Assembly (NCBI GenBank): GCA_946800325.1
Contig: OX326958.1
Coordinates: 64,212,366 to 64,276,365 of the forward strand
DNA from: Luzula sylvatica
Taxonomy: Eukaryota > Streptophyta > Magnoliopsida > Poales > Juncaceae
Length of the DNA: 64,000 nucleotides
Reading direction: 5' to 3'
The notes under the pieces are model-generated. The model was given only the letters and a program-made list of their open reading frames with translations. It made no database searches and was not told where the DNA came from. Every line of letters starts with the position of its first letter. Position 1 is the stretch's first letter. Below, one piece after another: positions 49,274 to 61,591 of the stretch. Both the position numbers and the translations under genes were made by a program.

Positions 49274-50306
49274 ATGAATAATGGTGGTGGATCTCCGCTC
49301 GGACAAAACGAAGCCAAGTATCAAAATCAAAGCCTCCAAAGCCCTGAATCAGCGATGCTAAAACCGCCGGAGCACCAAGTCGCGGGGCACTCGGCCGGTG
49401 CCGGCCAACTCGGTCCACTAATCGACGGCAAAGGCCTTTTTTACAAGCCTTTTCAACAAGGCGACGATCGTGGTGTCGCCGAGCTCGAATTCTACGAGTC
49501 CTTCTCTGCGCTTACCACAATAACTAAATCGGTTACTTCCTTCTTCCCCTCTTTTCACGGGACTAAAGACTTTCCCTCCAGTGATTCGTCGAATACTCTG
49601 TTGCCTCATCTCATTTTGGGCGATCTTTTTGCTGGATATGAGAATCCCTGTGTAATTGACGTCAAAATGGGGGCAAGAACTTGGTATCTCGAATCCTCAG
49701 AGGACTATATCACCAAATGCTTGAAGAAAGATAGGGCGAGTACCAGTGTACCGCTTGGATTCAGGATTTCTGGTCTTCAGGTATTGTCGATTGCACAAAT
49801 TTTCCCAGTTTTTCTTTCAATTTATAATCTATAATTCGTTCATCTAATTCTAGACTCGATCATGCATGTCCAAATACTAGGTCCATAACGAATCAGGCAT
49901 ATGGAAACCAGACCGCAACGAAGTGAGAAAGTACATGGTTTTGGATGCAAGACGAGTCCTCAGACAATTCGTCTCTTCAAACCCGGATCAAATCAATCCT
50001 GACCGTTCGTGGGCATCGTCAGTGTATGGCGGATCAAATGGAGTATTGGCCCAATTGCGTGAACTCAAATCATGGTTCGAGGATCAGACAATTTTCCATT
50101 TTTACTCCTCGTCCATTTTGATTTCATATGAAAAGGGAGGGACATTTCCAAAGGTTAAAGTAGTCGATTTTGCTCATGTTGTGAAGGGAGAGGGGATTAT
50201 CGATCATAATTTCTTGGGCGGTTTGTGTTCTTTGATTAAATGTTTGTCCGAGATTTTGATCGATCCTGAAGAGTCTGAGAAGATCGAGGCAGTAAAGAAT
50301 GAATAA
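49274..50306 (+). CDS. IPK2: Inositol polyphosphate multikinase (IPK2/IPMK type)
   Basis: Two exons, 49274-49780 and 49881-50306, give about 310 residues, normal for plant IPK2. The enzyme phosphorylates inositol trisphosphate and tetrakisphosphate to the pentakisphosphate on the way to phytate, in nucleus and cytosol. Visible IPK-family motifs are PCVIDVKMGARTW (the PxxxDxKxG inositol-binding signature, near residue 126), SSSILISYE (the SSLL-type ATP/structural motif) and VKVVDFAHV (the DF metal-binding step). The intron 49781-49880 is 100 bases with GT-AG ends and joins LQ to VHNESGIWKP. The start is the ATG at 49274, because a TAG lies in frame just upstream. No lesion seen; probably functional. 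The symbol follows the Arabidopsis family and does not separate the alpha and beta types. Confidence 0.93.
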
Positions 50307-50591
50307 TTTTGACGAGCAAATCAGAATCAGTAGTGAATGGTCACGAGTTTAAGAATAAATAAATATATTTTAGGAGAGAGTTAGAATAAATTAAATGCTT
50401 AGATGGAAATATTTGAAGATCAAATTTTGCTGATGTAATAGTCATGACAATGATGTTTATCCTTTGAAGCAGTACTAAAGAAGATCCTTTTATCATGAGA
50501 TTTTTTGTTATGAGCATAATCTACTAGCTAATGTGCTTTCTTATGTTATGTCGCTGTTCATAGTTATTTTTAGCAAAGGGCCACCGACATA

Positions 50592-50632
<41 letters not shown>

Positions 50633-53094
50633 ATATTAATTTATTAATATGAATATATATTAATTAATTATAGTTAATGACTAATGAAAATTGTAATTTA
50701 TTAATTTGTAGATATAATATACATGCAAAGGCGGAATGTCTTTTTTTATAATTTTCCATATTTATCTTTTCCAATACAGTTCTCGACCAAGAAAAGCTCA
50801 CTTGATATACTTAAATTGGACTAATTATATATAATTGTGTCATAGATGAAAAATTAATATATAATACATTCATCAGATATATTATAATGAGAATAATTTT
50901 GCACTTCACTGAAAACGACCGTTCATGAACTTTGGAGTTGCCCGGTCATATCCTCTCTCACTACTACAAAACTCGCTTCTTACACCGAATTTAAAAATGT
51001 TAGAGCGGTTTAAACCGGGGTAAAACGCTTCTGCAGTGACTTCTTTTTAATTTAATTTTCTGTGTTATGGTGGCCGTGCTAAAGTACTTGACATCGGTTT
51101 CAGAAATCGGTTGATAAATTTTACATCGGTTTATTACACTGGCTAAAACCGTGTTTAAAAGCGATTATACAATGACAAATTAAAAAACTAACACCGGTTT
51201 AAACGGGTTTAAAAAAAAAAAAAATCGAATTTTTTTTAAATTAATTTACAGCGGTTGTAAAACCGGTTTTACATTTTTTTTTGAAATTTTCGTTTTTATA
51301 TTATTTTATATCTTTTTATATACTATGTGGATAAAAAATATGTCATTATTTATATTTTTTTATTATTTTTCATAACTTTTCTCTATTTTTTCTATACCGT
51401 AGATTAAATATATGTTGTCTTTTGTACCTTTTTACTAACACTTTTTTACAATTATTTATATTTTTTTGCTAATATTTATACAATTTTCTATTTCTTTTTT
51501 ACTGGGGATTAAATATATTATTTATATTTTTTACTATTGTTTATACCTTTTCTATACTACGAAAAAGATTTGTTATACTTATTCTTTATACATTTTTTTC
51601 ATTGTAAAAATGTATAAAAACAAGTACCTAAATATTTATATATATTTGTATAGTATGGATAAACTCTGTTGTTATATATATATTTTTTTGTAAAAATGTA
51701 CAAATATGAAGTTCAAAACTATAAAAACAACTAATGAAATATGAAGACAGAAGATATATCGGATGCTGCCTCGAAAAAGGTGCAAGGTCCATCGGTTCCT
51801 TGATTGGTCTATCGTGCCGAGTTTCATTGACTGGTACAACATGCACCCGGTTCTTCGAGCTACTGCTTTATTCTCTCTGTTTCAAAGTACAAATAAACAT
51901 TAAGAAACACATACTCTACATATATCATAAACTCATTTATAAAAAAACATATTATAATGATAATTCTTGCCGGAGTTAATGTCTGTTGTTTCAAAAAAAT
52001 ATATATTCTGAAATAATAATCTGCAACATAAAACATTCAATCGAAAATAAAAGATAAAAACATAGAACTAGATTTTTTCATACCTTGTCGTACTGATCTT
52101 ATTCTATCCCTTGGGTGGCCCTCAATTCATTGTTGTTATTAAGTAGATCCGTTCTCAACTACATTTTATAAAGGAAAAAATGAAACATTAGAAAAAAGAA
52201 ACAGAAAAAAATAGCAAATAGAGAAAAAAGAACACCAAAAAAAAAAAATTCCAGATAAAGAGAGAGAAAATGAAATACCTAAAGGTCTCTGAAATAACAA
52301 GGAGGCCCTCTTGGCTTTCATAATTTTCTGTTAACGGGTCAAATGGGTTTACTTCAAATTTAAATTGAATCCAAATATAGCTATTTCAATAACATAAATC
52401 TCAAATTTAATTTCCTCCACTGTCTTATGAAAAATGAAACACCAATTTATTTTTTTCAAGTTGGTCATATGTAATTAGTGGGACTGTGAATTATATATAT
52501 TACTGTATATATAAGAAAAATAATTAAAATATTAGAAGTTCATACAATTGGTGTTTCCTTTCATGTTTATAGTGTCTCTAACATAAAAAATGCGGATCTG
52601 GTTTTCACAAAATAAGCATGTGATATGATGATATATCTATATGTTTTGTAAATCATAACTATTATTCTAATAAAAATAACAGTAGCCTAAGATAGAACTG
52701 TTAGAATTTTAATCGATCCGAAGAACCTGTGACCAGTCAACTAAGATGGCGAAACAGACTAAATTATTTATTAAATCCAGTTTAACAGGTGAAAATCAAA
52801 CAGACCGGTATTTCGCCAAATCAGATGGAGTTAGATTTGTAAATTCAAACAACATCAAACAAAAACCAATGCCATAAATAAATAAAATTTCATTTTATTA
52901 TACCTGCATTCAGGGCAGAAAAGATGTACTAAATCAAAATAACATGCGAATATTCCTAAATTAACATGACAACTAATAGAACTGACAAAAAAATATGTTT
53001 CCTATACTATTTGATTGCCGTAGAATAAAAGAGAATTGATACAAACACCGAAGAAAATCACAGATTCATTAACGAAGTGGATTTTTGTGAATTG
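50307..53094. other. Spacer with a CACTA end, no recognised gene
   Basis: Apart from a short (TAA)n at 50596-50630 and the CACTA terminus listed separately, this is AT-rich. 51734-51900 has a short reading frame of normal base composition that I do not recognise. Confidence 0.55.
50959..51290. mobile_element. One terminus of a CACTA (En/Spm) transposon
   Basis: CACTACTACAAAA at 50959 is the canonical CACTA terminal sequence. It is followed by several subterminal units around ACCGGTTTAAA/ATCGGTTT (51010-51265), as expected for transposase-binding repeats. I do not find the inverted other end (TTTTGTAGTAGTG) in the window, so this is a truncated copy or the partner end has decayed. Confidence 0.75.
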
Positions 53095-55425
53095 CTAAGG
53101 GTGGTCGACGCAAGTGGTATCACACCGATAAGGACAGTCAATCTTCTGAAATCGGTGTCTCCCATAGTACCAGTCTCCAACAGCATTTGCAATTGTCTGA
53201 AACAAAATAGCAATAGTTGGTACGTAATTCGCGCGATTTATTTTTTACTATTAATTAAAATAAAATATGATAATCTTACAATATTAGCAAGCATGGGAGA
53301 ATGGGGCGAAAGCCATGTGTTCGACCTTGTCGACTGGGTGTGAACGAAGCACGAGTTTATAAACCAACCTCTTGATGCAGTATAACCAGTTTGGCCCAAT
53401 GCATTCAAAAATTGTTTCCTGAAACCTATTTACAATGTAAAATTATGCACTCTATTACCAGTAGAGTTAATTAAATATATTTGTTTTTATTTAATCAAAT
53501 ATCGAATAAATTGATTATATAGTCTAATTAAATGCTAGCCTTGAATAATGTCAAGTTGTGAAGAGGAGCAATTTTGTATTGCTTTAGTACAGTTGTGCCA
53601 ACTATCAGTAGGATCAGCAACAGATGGTACCAGTATATTATGGAGCTATAATCAAATAATCCAAAAATTAGGGAAGAAAATGATTAAATGATTTATTAAT
53701 GAAATAATGCATTAAAAGTTTAAAACGCCAAACTTTTTCTATAAGAATAATATAGTTCTGATCAGAGACTGATGAAAGAAAAATAAAATAAACCTGCCAA
53801 GCGTCATATGCTGAATTTAAGATGAAGAGTGGTGTTTGCACATACTGAATCACATTTTGAGGAAAGAAACACTAATATTTGCAGGAAAAAAAAACAAATT
53901 TAATCATAAATTATATAACATAGTTTAGTTTATAGGAGAAATGACGATAGTTATTAATTAAGCAAATTACCAGGCTTGGAGGCATGTTTGCGGTGCATGA
54001 GGACGGTAAACACTCTTCGCTGATCCCTGAAACGGTAAGTCCAAAATTTGTCATAAACAATCACATTTTACATATAATATATGTATAAAAAATATGCTCA
54101 ATATTGACGATATATATTTGCGGTTCATGAATTAACTTACATGCGTTGTGACCACCTCATCAAAATAACCTGCAATATAATCTTTTCCAGAAATATCTTT
54201 CCTGCAATAAATTGTAGTAATTAAGAAATATCTGGCTGAAATTAATAAGCTATTTTTAGATGGTTGCACCATATATACATACCCATTAATAAAAAAACCA
54301 GCATCAGAAAAACACTTGACATTTGTTTCTGGCGCAAAAAGGGCGCGGAAGTTATCACAGTGCAATATGGCTGCCAGTCCACCGGCCGAGTTACCTGCCA
54401 AAATAACCTATATACACATTTTTTTTTAATCTTTTAGGTAGTAAGAACATCTTCATATCCTAATTAACTCACTTAATTAACATGGTAATTGACGCATGTC
54501 GTATGATTAATTATTAACAATTTATAATTAACATTTAAAATTAATTAATTATGTATTTCTTGTTAATTACCATATTGTTAATTAAATGGGTTTATCAAGA
54601 AATTGAGGGCGTTCTGTTGAAATCTGGAAAAACATATAATTTTCCGTTTATAAATATATAAACAGGAGAAAGTAGGAGAAATTACATTTTTAGCCTTGTC
54701 CAGTCCTCTATCAAGCAAAGCCTCCATGACAGTATCCCATATTCTAGCTCCTCTGTAGTTTAGTTTTGAGGCCTAATCAAGGATATTACTATTGTTAGTT
54801 CATCTCATTACCAAGGTCTAATCAAGAAATGTTACACGTCAGATTAATTAACCTTTATTTTATTTTCACTAAAGTTAGGGGGTATTTTGAAATTTCAATT
54901 ATTTTAAGAATTTTTTTGACATATGACCTTCTCAAATTTTAGGTGTTTAACCATCATTTTTTATCGTTAAGTTGAAAAAAAATTAATTAAGTCAATTTCG
55001 CCAGGCCATCTGGCGAAAGAGCGGAGACATATTTCTTTAATTTTTTTTTGCTATTTTATTATAATTTTTTAAAAAAAAATATTTCTCTTCTCTTTTGCCA
55101 GATGGCCCGGCGAAAGTGACTTAATTAACTTTTATTTCCAGCTTAACGATAAAAACTGATGGTTAAACATTTTCACCGGCTCCTCTAGGGAAAGAACAAT
55201 CTCTTTCGCCATGCAGTCTGGCAAAAGTGCTATTTTTGCAAATTGCGAAAAAACAAAGTTATTTTTGCAAATTGAGTATTTGAGAAGGTTATATGTCAAA
55301 AAAATTCTTATTTTAAATGCTAGAATTTTGGATTGGAAGACTCACAGAATTGACAATATGGATGTTTCCAGTGAAGGATGAGCCATCACAGTCCCAGACC
55401 CGAGCTTTGTTCCAATTATAAAAGT
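53095..55425 (-). pseudogene. Pectin acetylesterase, 5'-truncated (exons for the C-terminal two-thirds)
   Basis: Minus strand exons: 55346-55425, 54686-54772, 54283-54407, 54141-54201, 53971-54027, 53794-53871, 53540-53645, 53280-53425 and 53095-53196. In order they give [47 protein letters not shown] (nucleophile Ser), [45 protein letters not shown] with AYDAWQ (catalytic Asp), VADPTDSWHNC, RGWFINSCFVHTQ (catalytic His) and [19 protein letters not shown], then TAG. These are signature blocks of plant family CE13, which removes acetyl groups from wall pectin. The seventh exon has a GC donor (AAGGCTAGC). I find no exons for the signal peptide and GGGWC region upstream; sequence there is spacer running into the duplicated segment. 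Reading frame is open, so it is a truncated gene rather than an eroded one. Confidence 0.85.
54906..55309. mobile_element. Foldback element in a pectin acetylesterase intron (404 bp)
   Basis: Terminal inverted repeats of about 30 bp (AAGAATTTTTTTGACATATG at the left, its complement at the right) are flanked by ATTTT on each side (54901-54905 and 55310-55314). A second inner inverted repeat pairs the GCCAGGCCATCTGGCGAAAG region with the complementary stretch near 55100, so the whole element can fold back. No ORF. Confidence 0.75.
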
Positions 55426-55429
55426 CTGA

Positions 55430-56330
55430 ATGGAGAAGAACAACCTTACTAATATATCTCAAAAGTACTTGAAAGAAAATACTTCTTAAACATCTCCATG
55501 CACAGTACTGTTTTTGTCACTGAAGTTTCACAATTATATAAGTCCAATCACTATTTGCATAAGTTCAAGATTTATGGTTTTGGCCAGGTTGATATATATT
55601 AAATGGCCATGTATTTAACATCACCACATTCTCAATTTTATCCACGATAATGTCATCATTCATTAATCAAATCCTAATTAAGCGAGTTAAATAATTAAAA
55701 TAGATGTCAATTAACCCAAATATGTTAATCCTAATTTTAATTAATCGAAAAACGATTGGATTAACTGGAATAATAATGTCATTGAAGATAAAATTGAAGG
55801 TGTGGTGGCGAAAAATATAATTTCTCATATATTATAGTTGGTTGACCCACATGATATGTATTGGTTGAGGTACGGATCTTAAGCAAAATCACGGGAAACG
55901 TTCACTGATTAATGAATTAAACAAAAATTCAAAAACTTTTAGGGGTATTCTTCCAAATTTAAACGTTCACTTAATAAATCTGTTTCTGATTCATTTGAAT
56001 AGTAATTCACTTAATAAATTGATGTATATAGTTTCTACAATAAAGATAATTAATTAAATTAGCTATTGAATATGTTAATTATACCGGGATTTAACGAGCA
56101 GTTGTTGCTTAAAATTCCTGAAAAGTTGCTTTGTTTCGACATATATTTGGAAGAACCTCTATCGGTCTTCATCTGTTTCTGATTCGGCTCAGTTTGAATT
56201 TAGTCCAGTTTGATTTAAATCGGTTTGATCTCATTTTGTTCAGTTTGAACCGAACTGACCGAATGAACACTCCTACCTCCACTTTCGAAATTTTTCGATC
56301 ATGCCAGGTATGGATTCAGATGAATTTGTT
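55430..56330. other. Spacer between the truncated esterase and duplication copy 2
   Basis: AT-rich. No exon of pectin acetylesterase or other gene recognised. Its right end (56150-56330) holds GTTTGAACCGAACTG-type low-complexity sequence resembling 13650-13790, so the duplication boundary is fuzzy. Confidence 0.55.
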
Positions 56331-56359
56331 GGGTCGAGTCAGATTTAACCAACTTTACA

Positions 56360-56610
56360 TATTCGAAATCCGATTTCGGATACGAATAGATATGCGATAT
56401 GAATACATATATGAATATGATATACGGTATTCGATATTCAATTTCAGATAAGAATACGAATACAATATCCTATATCTGATTTCAAATGCGAATATAATAT
56501 TCGATATCTGATGTCCGATTTTAAATACGAATACGATATCCGATCTCGAATACGAATACGAATACGATATCCTGTATTCGATTTCGAATACGAATAGAGA
56601 TACAAATAAA
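56360..56610. repeat. Degenerate ATACGAATACG array, copy 2
   Basis: Same unit family and order as 13840-14080. Confidence 0.8.
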
Positions 56611-57276
56611 TAGTGAGAATATATATTTAGATTAGAAAAAAATTATAAATATATATGGATATATAAATATACATGATACATGCATTAAGTATGCATGATA
56701 AATAAACATATAAACATGCATGAGCCATGAAGTATGCATAATAAATTATATATTATATATGTGCATGAAATGTGGGCATCTGATGAGATTCCTGATCCCG
56801 GTAAAGAATTTTTTTACACTATTATTTTTTGGAATAAAATTTGGATACTGGTTATTTACAAAAATGGACCTAAAAACGTGCAAGCTTCTCTGTTCAATCA
56901 TGAATGATTATCTTAGTGCTAATGTCATTCGCAAATGGACCTAAAAAGTAACATTATTAATGTGACGTGATTAATTTAATAATTCAATTACGACATGCTA
57001 GCTAGCAAACATTTTAATCATGTGATACATATTAATTATACATTAATTAGATTGTTAATTATTCACGATTGAAACTCAAAAAAAAATAAAAAAATATTCA
57101 CGTTAGTATCATACGATGATGCCGTGATGATTTTGAGAGCACGGTATAATCTCCTACAGGGGAGTTCTATGGTACATTTTTTTCGTGTCTTACATTCTAT
57201 TACAAACATAAAACCTAGAAATATTATGAAATGTTAATAAAATATGTTTACACAAAAATATTGAGTGAAATTTATT

Positions 57277-57364
57277 TACAACAACAACAACATAATAATA
57301 ACAATAATAATGATAATAACAATAATAATATTAATACTAATAATAATAATAACAACAACAACAA

Positions 57365-57396
<32 letters not shown>

Positions 57397-57508
57397 AATA
57401 ATAGTAATAATAATAACGGTACTAATAATATAATAATAACAGTAAAATAATGACAGTAATAATAATAGTAATAGTACAAATAATGATAATAATAATAATT
57501 ACTTCTAT

Positions 57509-57573
<65 letters not shown>

Positions 57574-57800
57574 AAAGAACAAGATGATAACAATAACAAT
57601 AACAACAACAATTATTAAGAGAATTACTATAATAATAATAATAGTAATAATAATAAATAATCATAATCATAATATTAATAATAATAATAATAGTAATAAT
57701 AGTAATAATAGTAATAATAGTAAATAATAAATAATAATAACTATAATAACAAATACAATAATAATAATAGTAATAATAAATAAAATATAATATAATAATA
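57277..57800. repeat. TAA/CAA microsatellite region, copy 2
   Basis: Interrupted (TAA)n runs. They correspond to 14924-15925 in copy 1 but lack the extra 15017-15600 piece. Long ORFs of Ile/Asn or Tyr here are repeat artefacts. Confidence 0.92.
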
Positions 57801-59663
57801 ATGTATTTTTTCAAAGATGGATTTTTTATTTATGTTAATTTGTGAGGTTGGTACAGAGAAACATTTAATCTAATTTTATTAATAATATGAAGAATATTTG
57901 TCATTTAAATCCATGCTAGCCAAACAATTGGATGAATTTTTAAAGTACTGTGGTACATTTAGTAAAGATTGTATTATCGTACATTTTAAATCATATTTGA
58001 CTGCTAAATTATATTTATATATATATTTTATTATTATAAAAAAAATAAGTTTGATCAAAATCCGTTGCGATGGTGAAACGACGTTATATCGTCCATTTTA
58101 CGCTAATTATTAAATTAAACGTCAACACTACACGCCGTTGTTGGAAAATATATATAAGTGAGTCCCGTGAAATATTTATCATAAAAATCTCTTTGCTCCT
58201 CGGTAATAGTCCAGTGGATTATGCAATACTTTTGTATTTTTTCTGATATTTATCGATTAATGTTATATTAAATAGAAAAGTGTCATTTATTTAAAGAAAT
58301 AAACCTATTTGACTGATTTTAAAATATTCTTTTTCAAAATTTGGACCTTAAAGAAAAACGATTCACCATAAAACTTCTTGTAAGTTATAATATTTAATGT
58401 GTTCTTAAACTATCAGGATTATTGTTTTGAAATTAATAATGCTTATCTCTCTTGAAAATCCGCGCACGACACAAGTTCATGACAAAACAAAAATCATTAT
58501 GCATATATGCTTGTAACGTCTCGGATTTTATACCTGAAATACCAATTTGAACATCTCATTATTTCTCATAAAATATTATTAAAGGATGCAAGGATTTAAT
58601 AAAAGAGAGAGAGAAAGGGGAGAGCAAAGTAAATATTAGTTATTCAGAAAAAAACCGTGGTGTTTTTTCCAATTGTAATCGTATTTTGTGCATTCTGAAT
58701 CGTACATCATCCCTCATTCAAATTTGTAAAATGTTAGATGTACATTATACATTTTTTATATATACATTTAAAATGAATGTTATATCTTTCAAATGTATAT
58801 TATTATTATATCTATATGTAATTATTTATATGTGATATATATCTTTTTAGATGTATCTGATAAATTTTAGATGTATAATATATAATTTTTAAATAAAATA
58901 GATGTTATACATTTTTACGCGTATGGTATATTTTTTATTTGTTATATCTTGTCGGGAGTGTATCATATATATTTTTGAAATACATTTATGTATGTGATAT
59001 ATTTTTTAAGATATTACTTTTTTACATGAATATCATTTTGTTTATTTTTTTAACATTATATTTACACTTTTTTATTACATACTTAAAAGCGGTCATAATT
59101 TAAGAAAATCGCAATATCACGTGTCGTTCTGATGTTCAATTGGACAACCGGGATGTTCTCATTCTTGAAAGCCTTTAATCGTAAAAAAAAAAAAGTATAC
59201 CGTACCTCCAGAACCCACCACCATATCCTCTATATCCTAATTAACACACTTAATTAACTGGTAATTAACAATATTCTTTCATTTAACAATTAATTAATAT
59301 TAATTATTAAATGTTAATTCATTTAACACTTAGTTATAGACTTTTTTCAAGGCGCAACGAGGACAAATATATGCCCTCATTTAGAAATTGGATGGTCATA
59401 GTGGCGATCTGGTTGGCTGAATAATTTGTATATTAAATTTCAAATTAACAGGCGATCTGGTTGGCTGAATAATTTGTATATTAAATTTCAAATTAACAGG
59501 CGATCTGGTTGGCATAGTGGTCAACGGCTTGATCTGGTTAATTTAGAATCTCCCAATGTAACCTTGCCACGTTGCATTCCACCATTGATTAAAATAACCT
59601 ACAGAATTTCAACCTTCCAATTTTTCAATTCTACCCTTCTTTTTACAATTTTGAAGGAGATAG
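57801..59663. other. AT-rich spacer of copy 2 with empty D site and SINE-like piece
   Basis: Aligns with 15926-16542 plus 24386-26075. Near 58398-58405 the sequence TTTAATGTGTTCTTAAAC spans the D insertion point without interruption. 59403-59500 holds two tandem copies of a 48-bp unit starting GGCGATCTGGTTGGC, followed by a third start of the same unit at the SINE-like piece (to about 59600). No gene. Confidence 0.75.
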
Positions 59664-60134
59664 ACTATTTTGGACGGATACGAATACAAACATACACGAT
59701 ACATATACGACGATATGACATATTTTAAAAAATACATAAAATATAATACGATTATTATATATAATATTTTATTATTTTATTAATTATAATTTATATAATT
59801 TATATTTTGTATAGTATATATTTGTCATAAAATATTGTAAAAATTTGTTTTAACATAAATAAGTTCTTATTAAGTATAATATTTATTTTATTTAGTTATT
59901 CATTTATATGTATTATACTATTACTCATATATTTGATTTCAAATTTTTATTTTTATTTTTCAAATATATTTGTGTATACGTTAGAAGTATCCGACAGGTA
60001 TTCGGGAGTATCCGAAAAGTATTTGTTATTATTTTGAAATATAATATTTGGATACGTCACGTGAAAGATTCGATATGTAACTGACGAATATCGGTATCCG
60101 ATACGACACGGTTTGATTTTTGAAGTATCCGCCC
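59664..60134. mobile_element. Insert with GTATCCGATACG motifs (471 bp, TSD AGATAG)
   Basis: Absent from the matching place in copy 1 (about 26095). It begins ACTATTTTGGACGG and ends TTTTTGAAGTATCCGCCC, with AGATAG on both sides (59658-59663 and 60135-60140). No ORF or clear inverted repeat. The right end and GTATCCGATACG motif match the insert at 29231-29396. Class unknown. Confidence 0.7.
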
Positions 60135-60140
60135 AGATAG

Positions 60141-61591
60141 TTCTTTAACCATGTTATACTTACTACATTGAACGAGTACGTATTATTTATTTGTGTTATA
60201 TGTTCACTCCATACAATTTACATTGATAAATCAAGAATATCATATTATTTATTTGTGCCCTTACCTTTCCCACCACAGAAACATTGCACACATGAAACGA
60301 AAACACAACCATTTTTTTTAATTTTAGAGAACAAAACATGCTGAGATACTACCTCTTAGGATTAAGATTATAACACAAATAATAATAAAAAAAATCAAAT
60401 TATTGCTATTGTCCAGTTGTATTTCAAAATTTTAATTACTTATATCATTCTTCCCAAAAATTATTCTTTTTATTTTTCTCCAAATTGGTATGCACATGTT
60501 GCCCTCAATGTTCCCACGAGTCATATATCTCTCTTTTTTTCCTTTTTTTTTTTTTTTTCTTTTTTTGGAGAAAAGAAAATGAACAACCGTTTTCATTACA
60601 TGAGCAAATCGCGAAATTCCAACGACAATTTGTTTGTCTGGGGAGTAATTTGATTAGATTTTTCATGAATTCCGACGACAATTTCCTACTACACCTATCA
60701 TTTCACTACAATTGAAATTGAAGTTTAAAAAAAATACATGCACACTATATATTTTTGTAAACTGAGTTTTTTACTATATATTTTACAAAAGTTATTTATA
60801 CGTATAATTTTAGAAGAAAAAAATTACATACTTGAGATAAAAATATGTATATATTACAATGTACATATATAGTGTTAAAATAACATATTACATGTATATA
60901 GTCTTTAAAAACAACACACAAAAGATAACAAAAAGCATTGCAACATTTCAAACTAGCATGGAGTGTAAAAACAATCTATAGATTAAACACTGACCCATTG
61001 TAACTAAACGGTCCAACAAATAAATTTAGAGCGCGCCAACATCTAAAAGATATTTTGTTGAGATATATAAAAACTTGTTGGTCAAGGATGTTAATCACCA
61101 TCGGTACTAACCGCAATGTAATATCCAAAAGATAATTTGTTGAGATATATAATTTTGTTCATCCTCCAATATCCGAAGAAAATTGACGGAGAAAATAATA
61201 TATCAAAATTTTGCTTTGTGTTATTTGGAATTCTTTTCTTCTAGTGTTATGTGAGCAAGTTCTCAATACTCCATCTAAATAAAATATATTTATAATGTGT
61301 CGATTTTATGAATCATGTAGTATGTATCAACTACCTGTACCGTTTGCATGAAAGATCACATTATTAGCATGAAGATTTAAAACACACCTCTACTTCCCTA
61401 TTATTCTTGTGACTATTGTTAGCGATCTCCATTAGCTCGCAATGTAGAGTTTTCGTTAGATAAAACTACAACAAAGCTGATGTCATGAGCAAATTATTGA
61501 AGAATCGGTTAATTTTCTTATATAGAAAGATTTATTCTATTGTTTTTTTTTTTTTTTGGAAATTTTATGGGAAGATATAAAAAAAATGAAA
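60141..61591. other. AT-rich spacer downstream of P4H (copy 2)
   Basis: Aligns with about 26100-27436 in copy 1. No gene recognised. A poly-T/C tract lies near 60530-60565. Confidence 0.65.

Noticed and set aside
57265..57814. Ile/Asn- and Tyr-rich ORFs
   Set aside because: Readings of TAA repeats.
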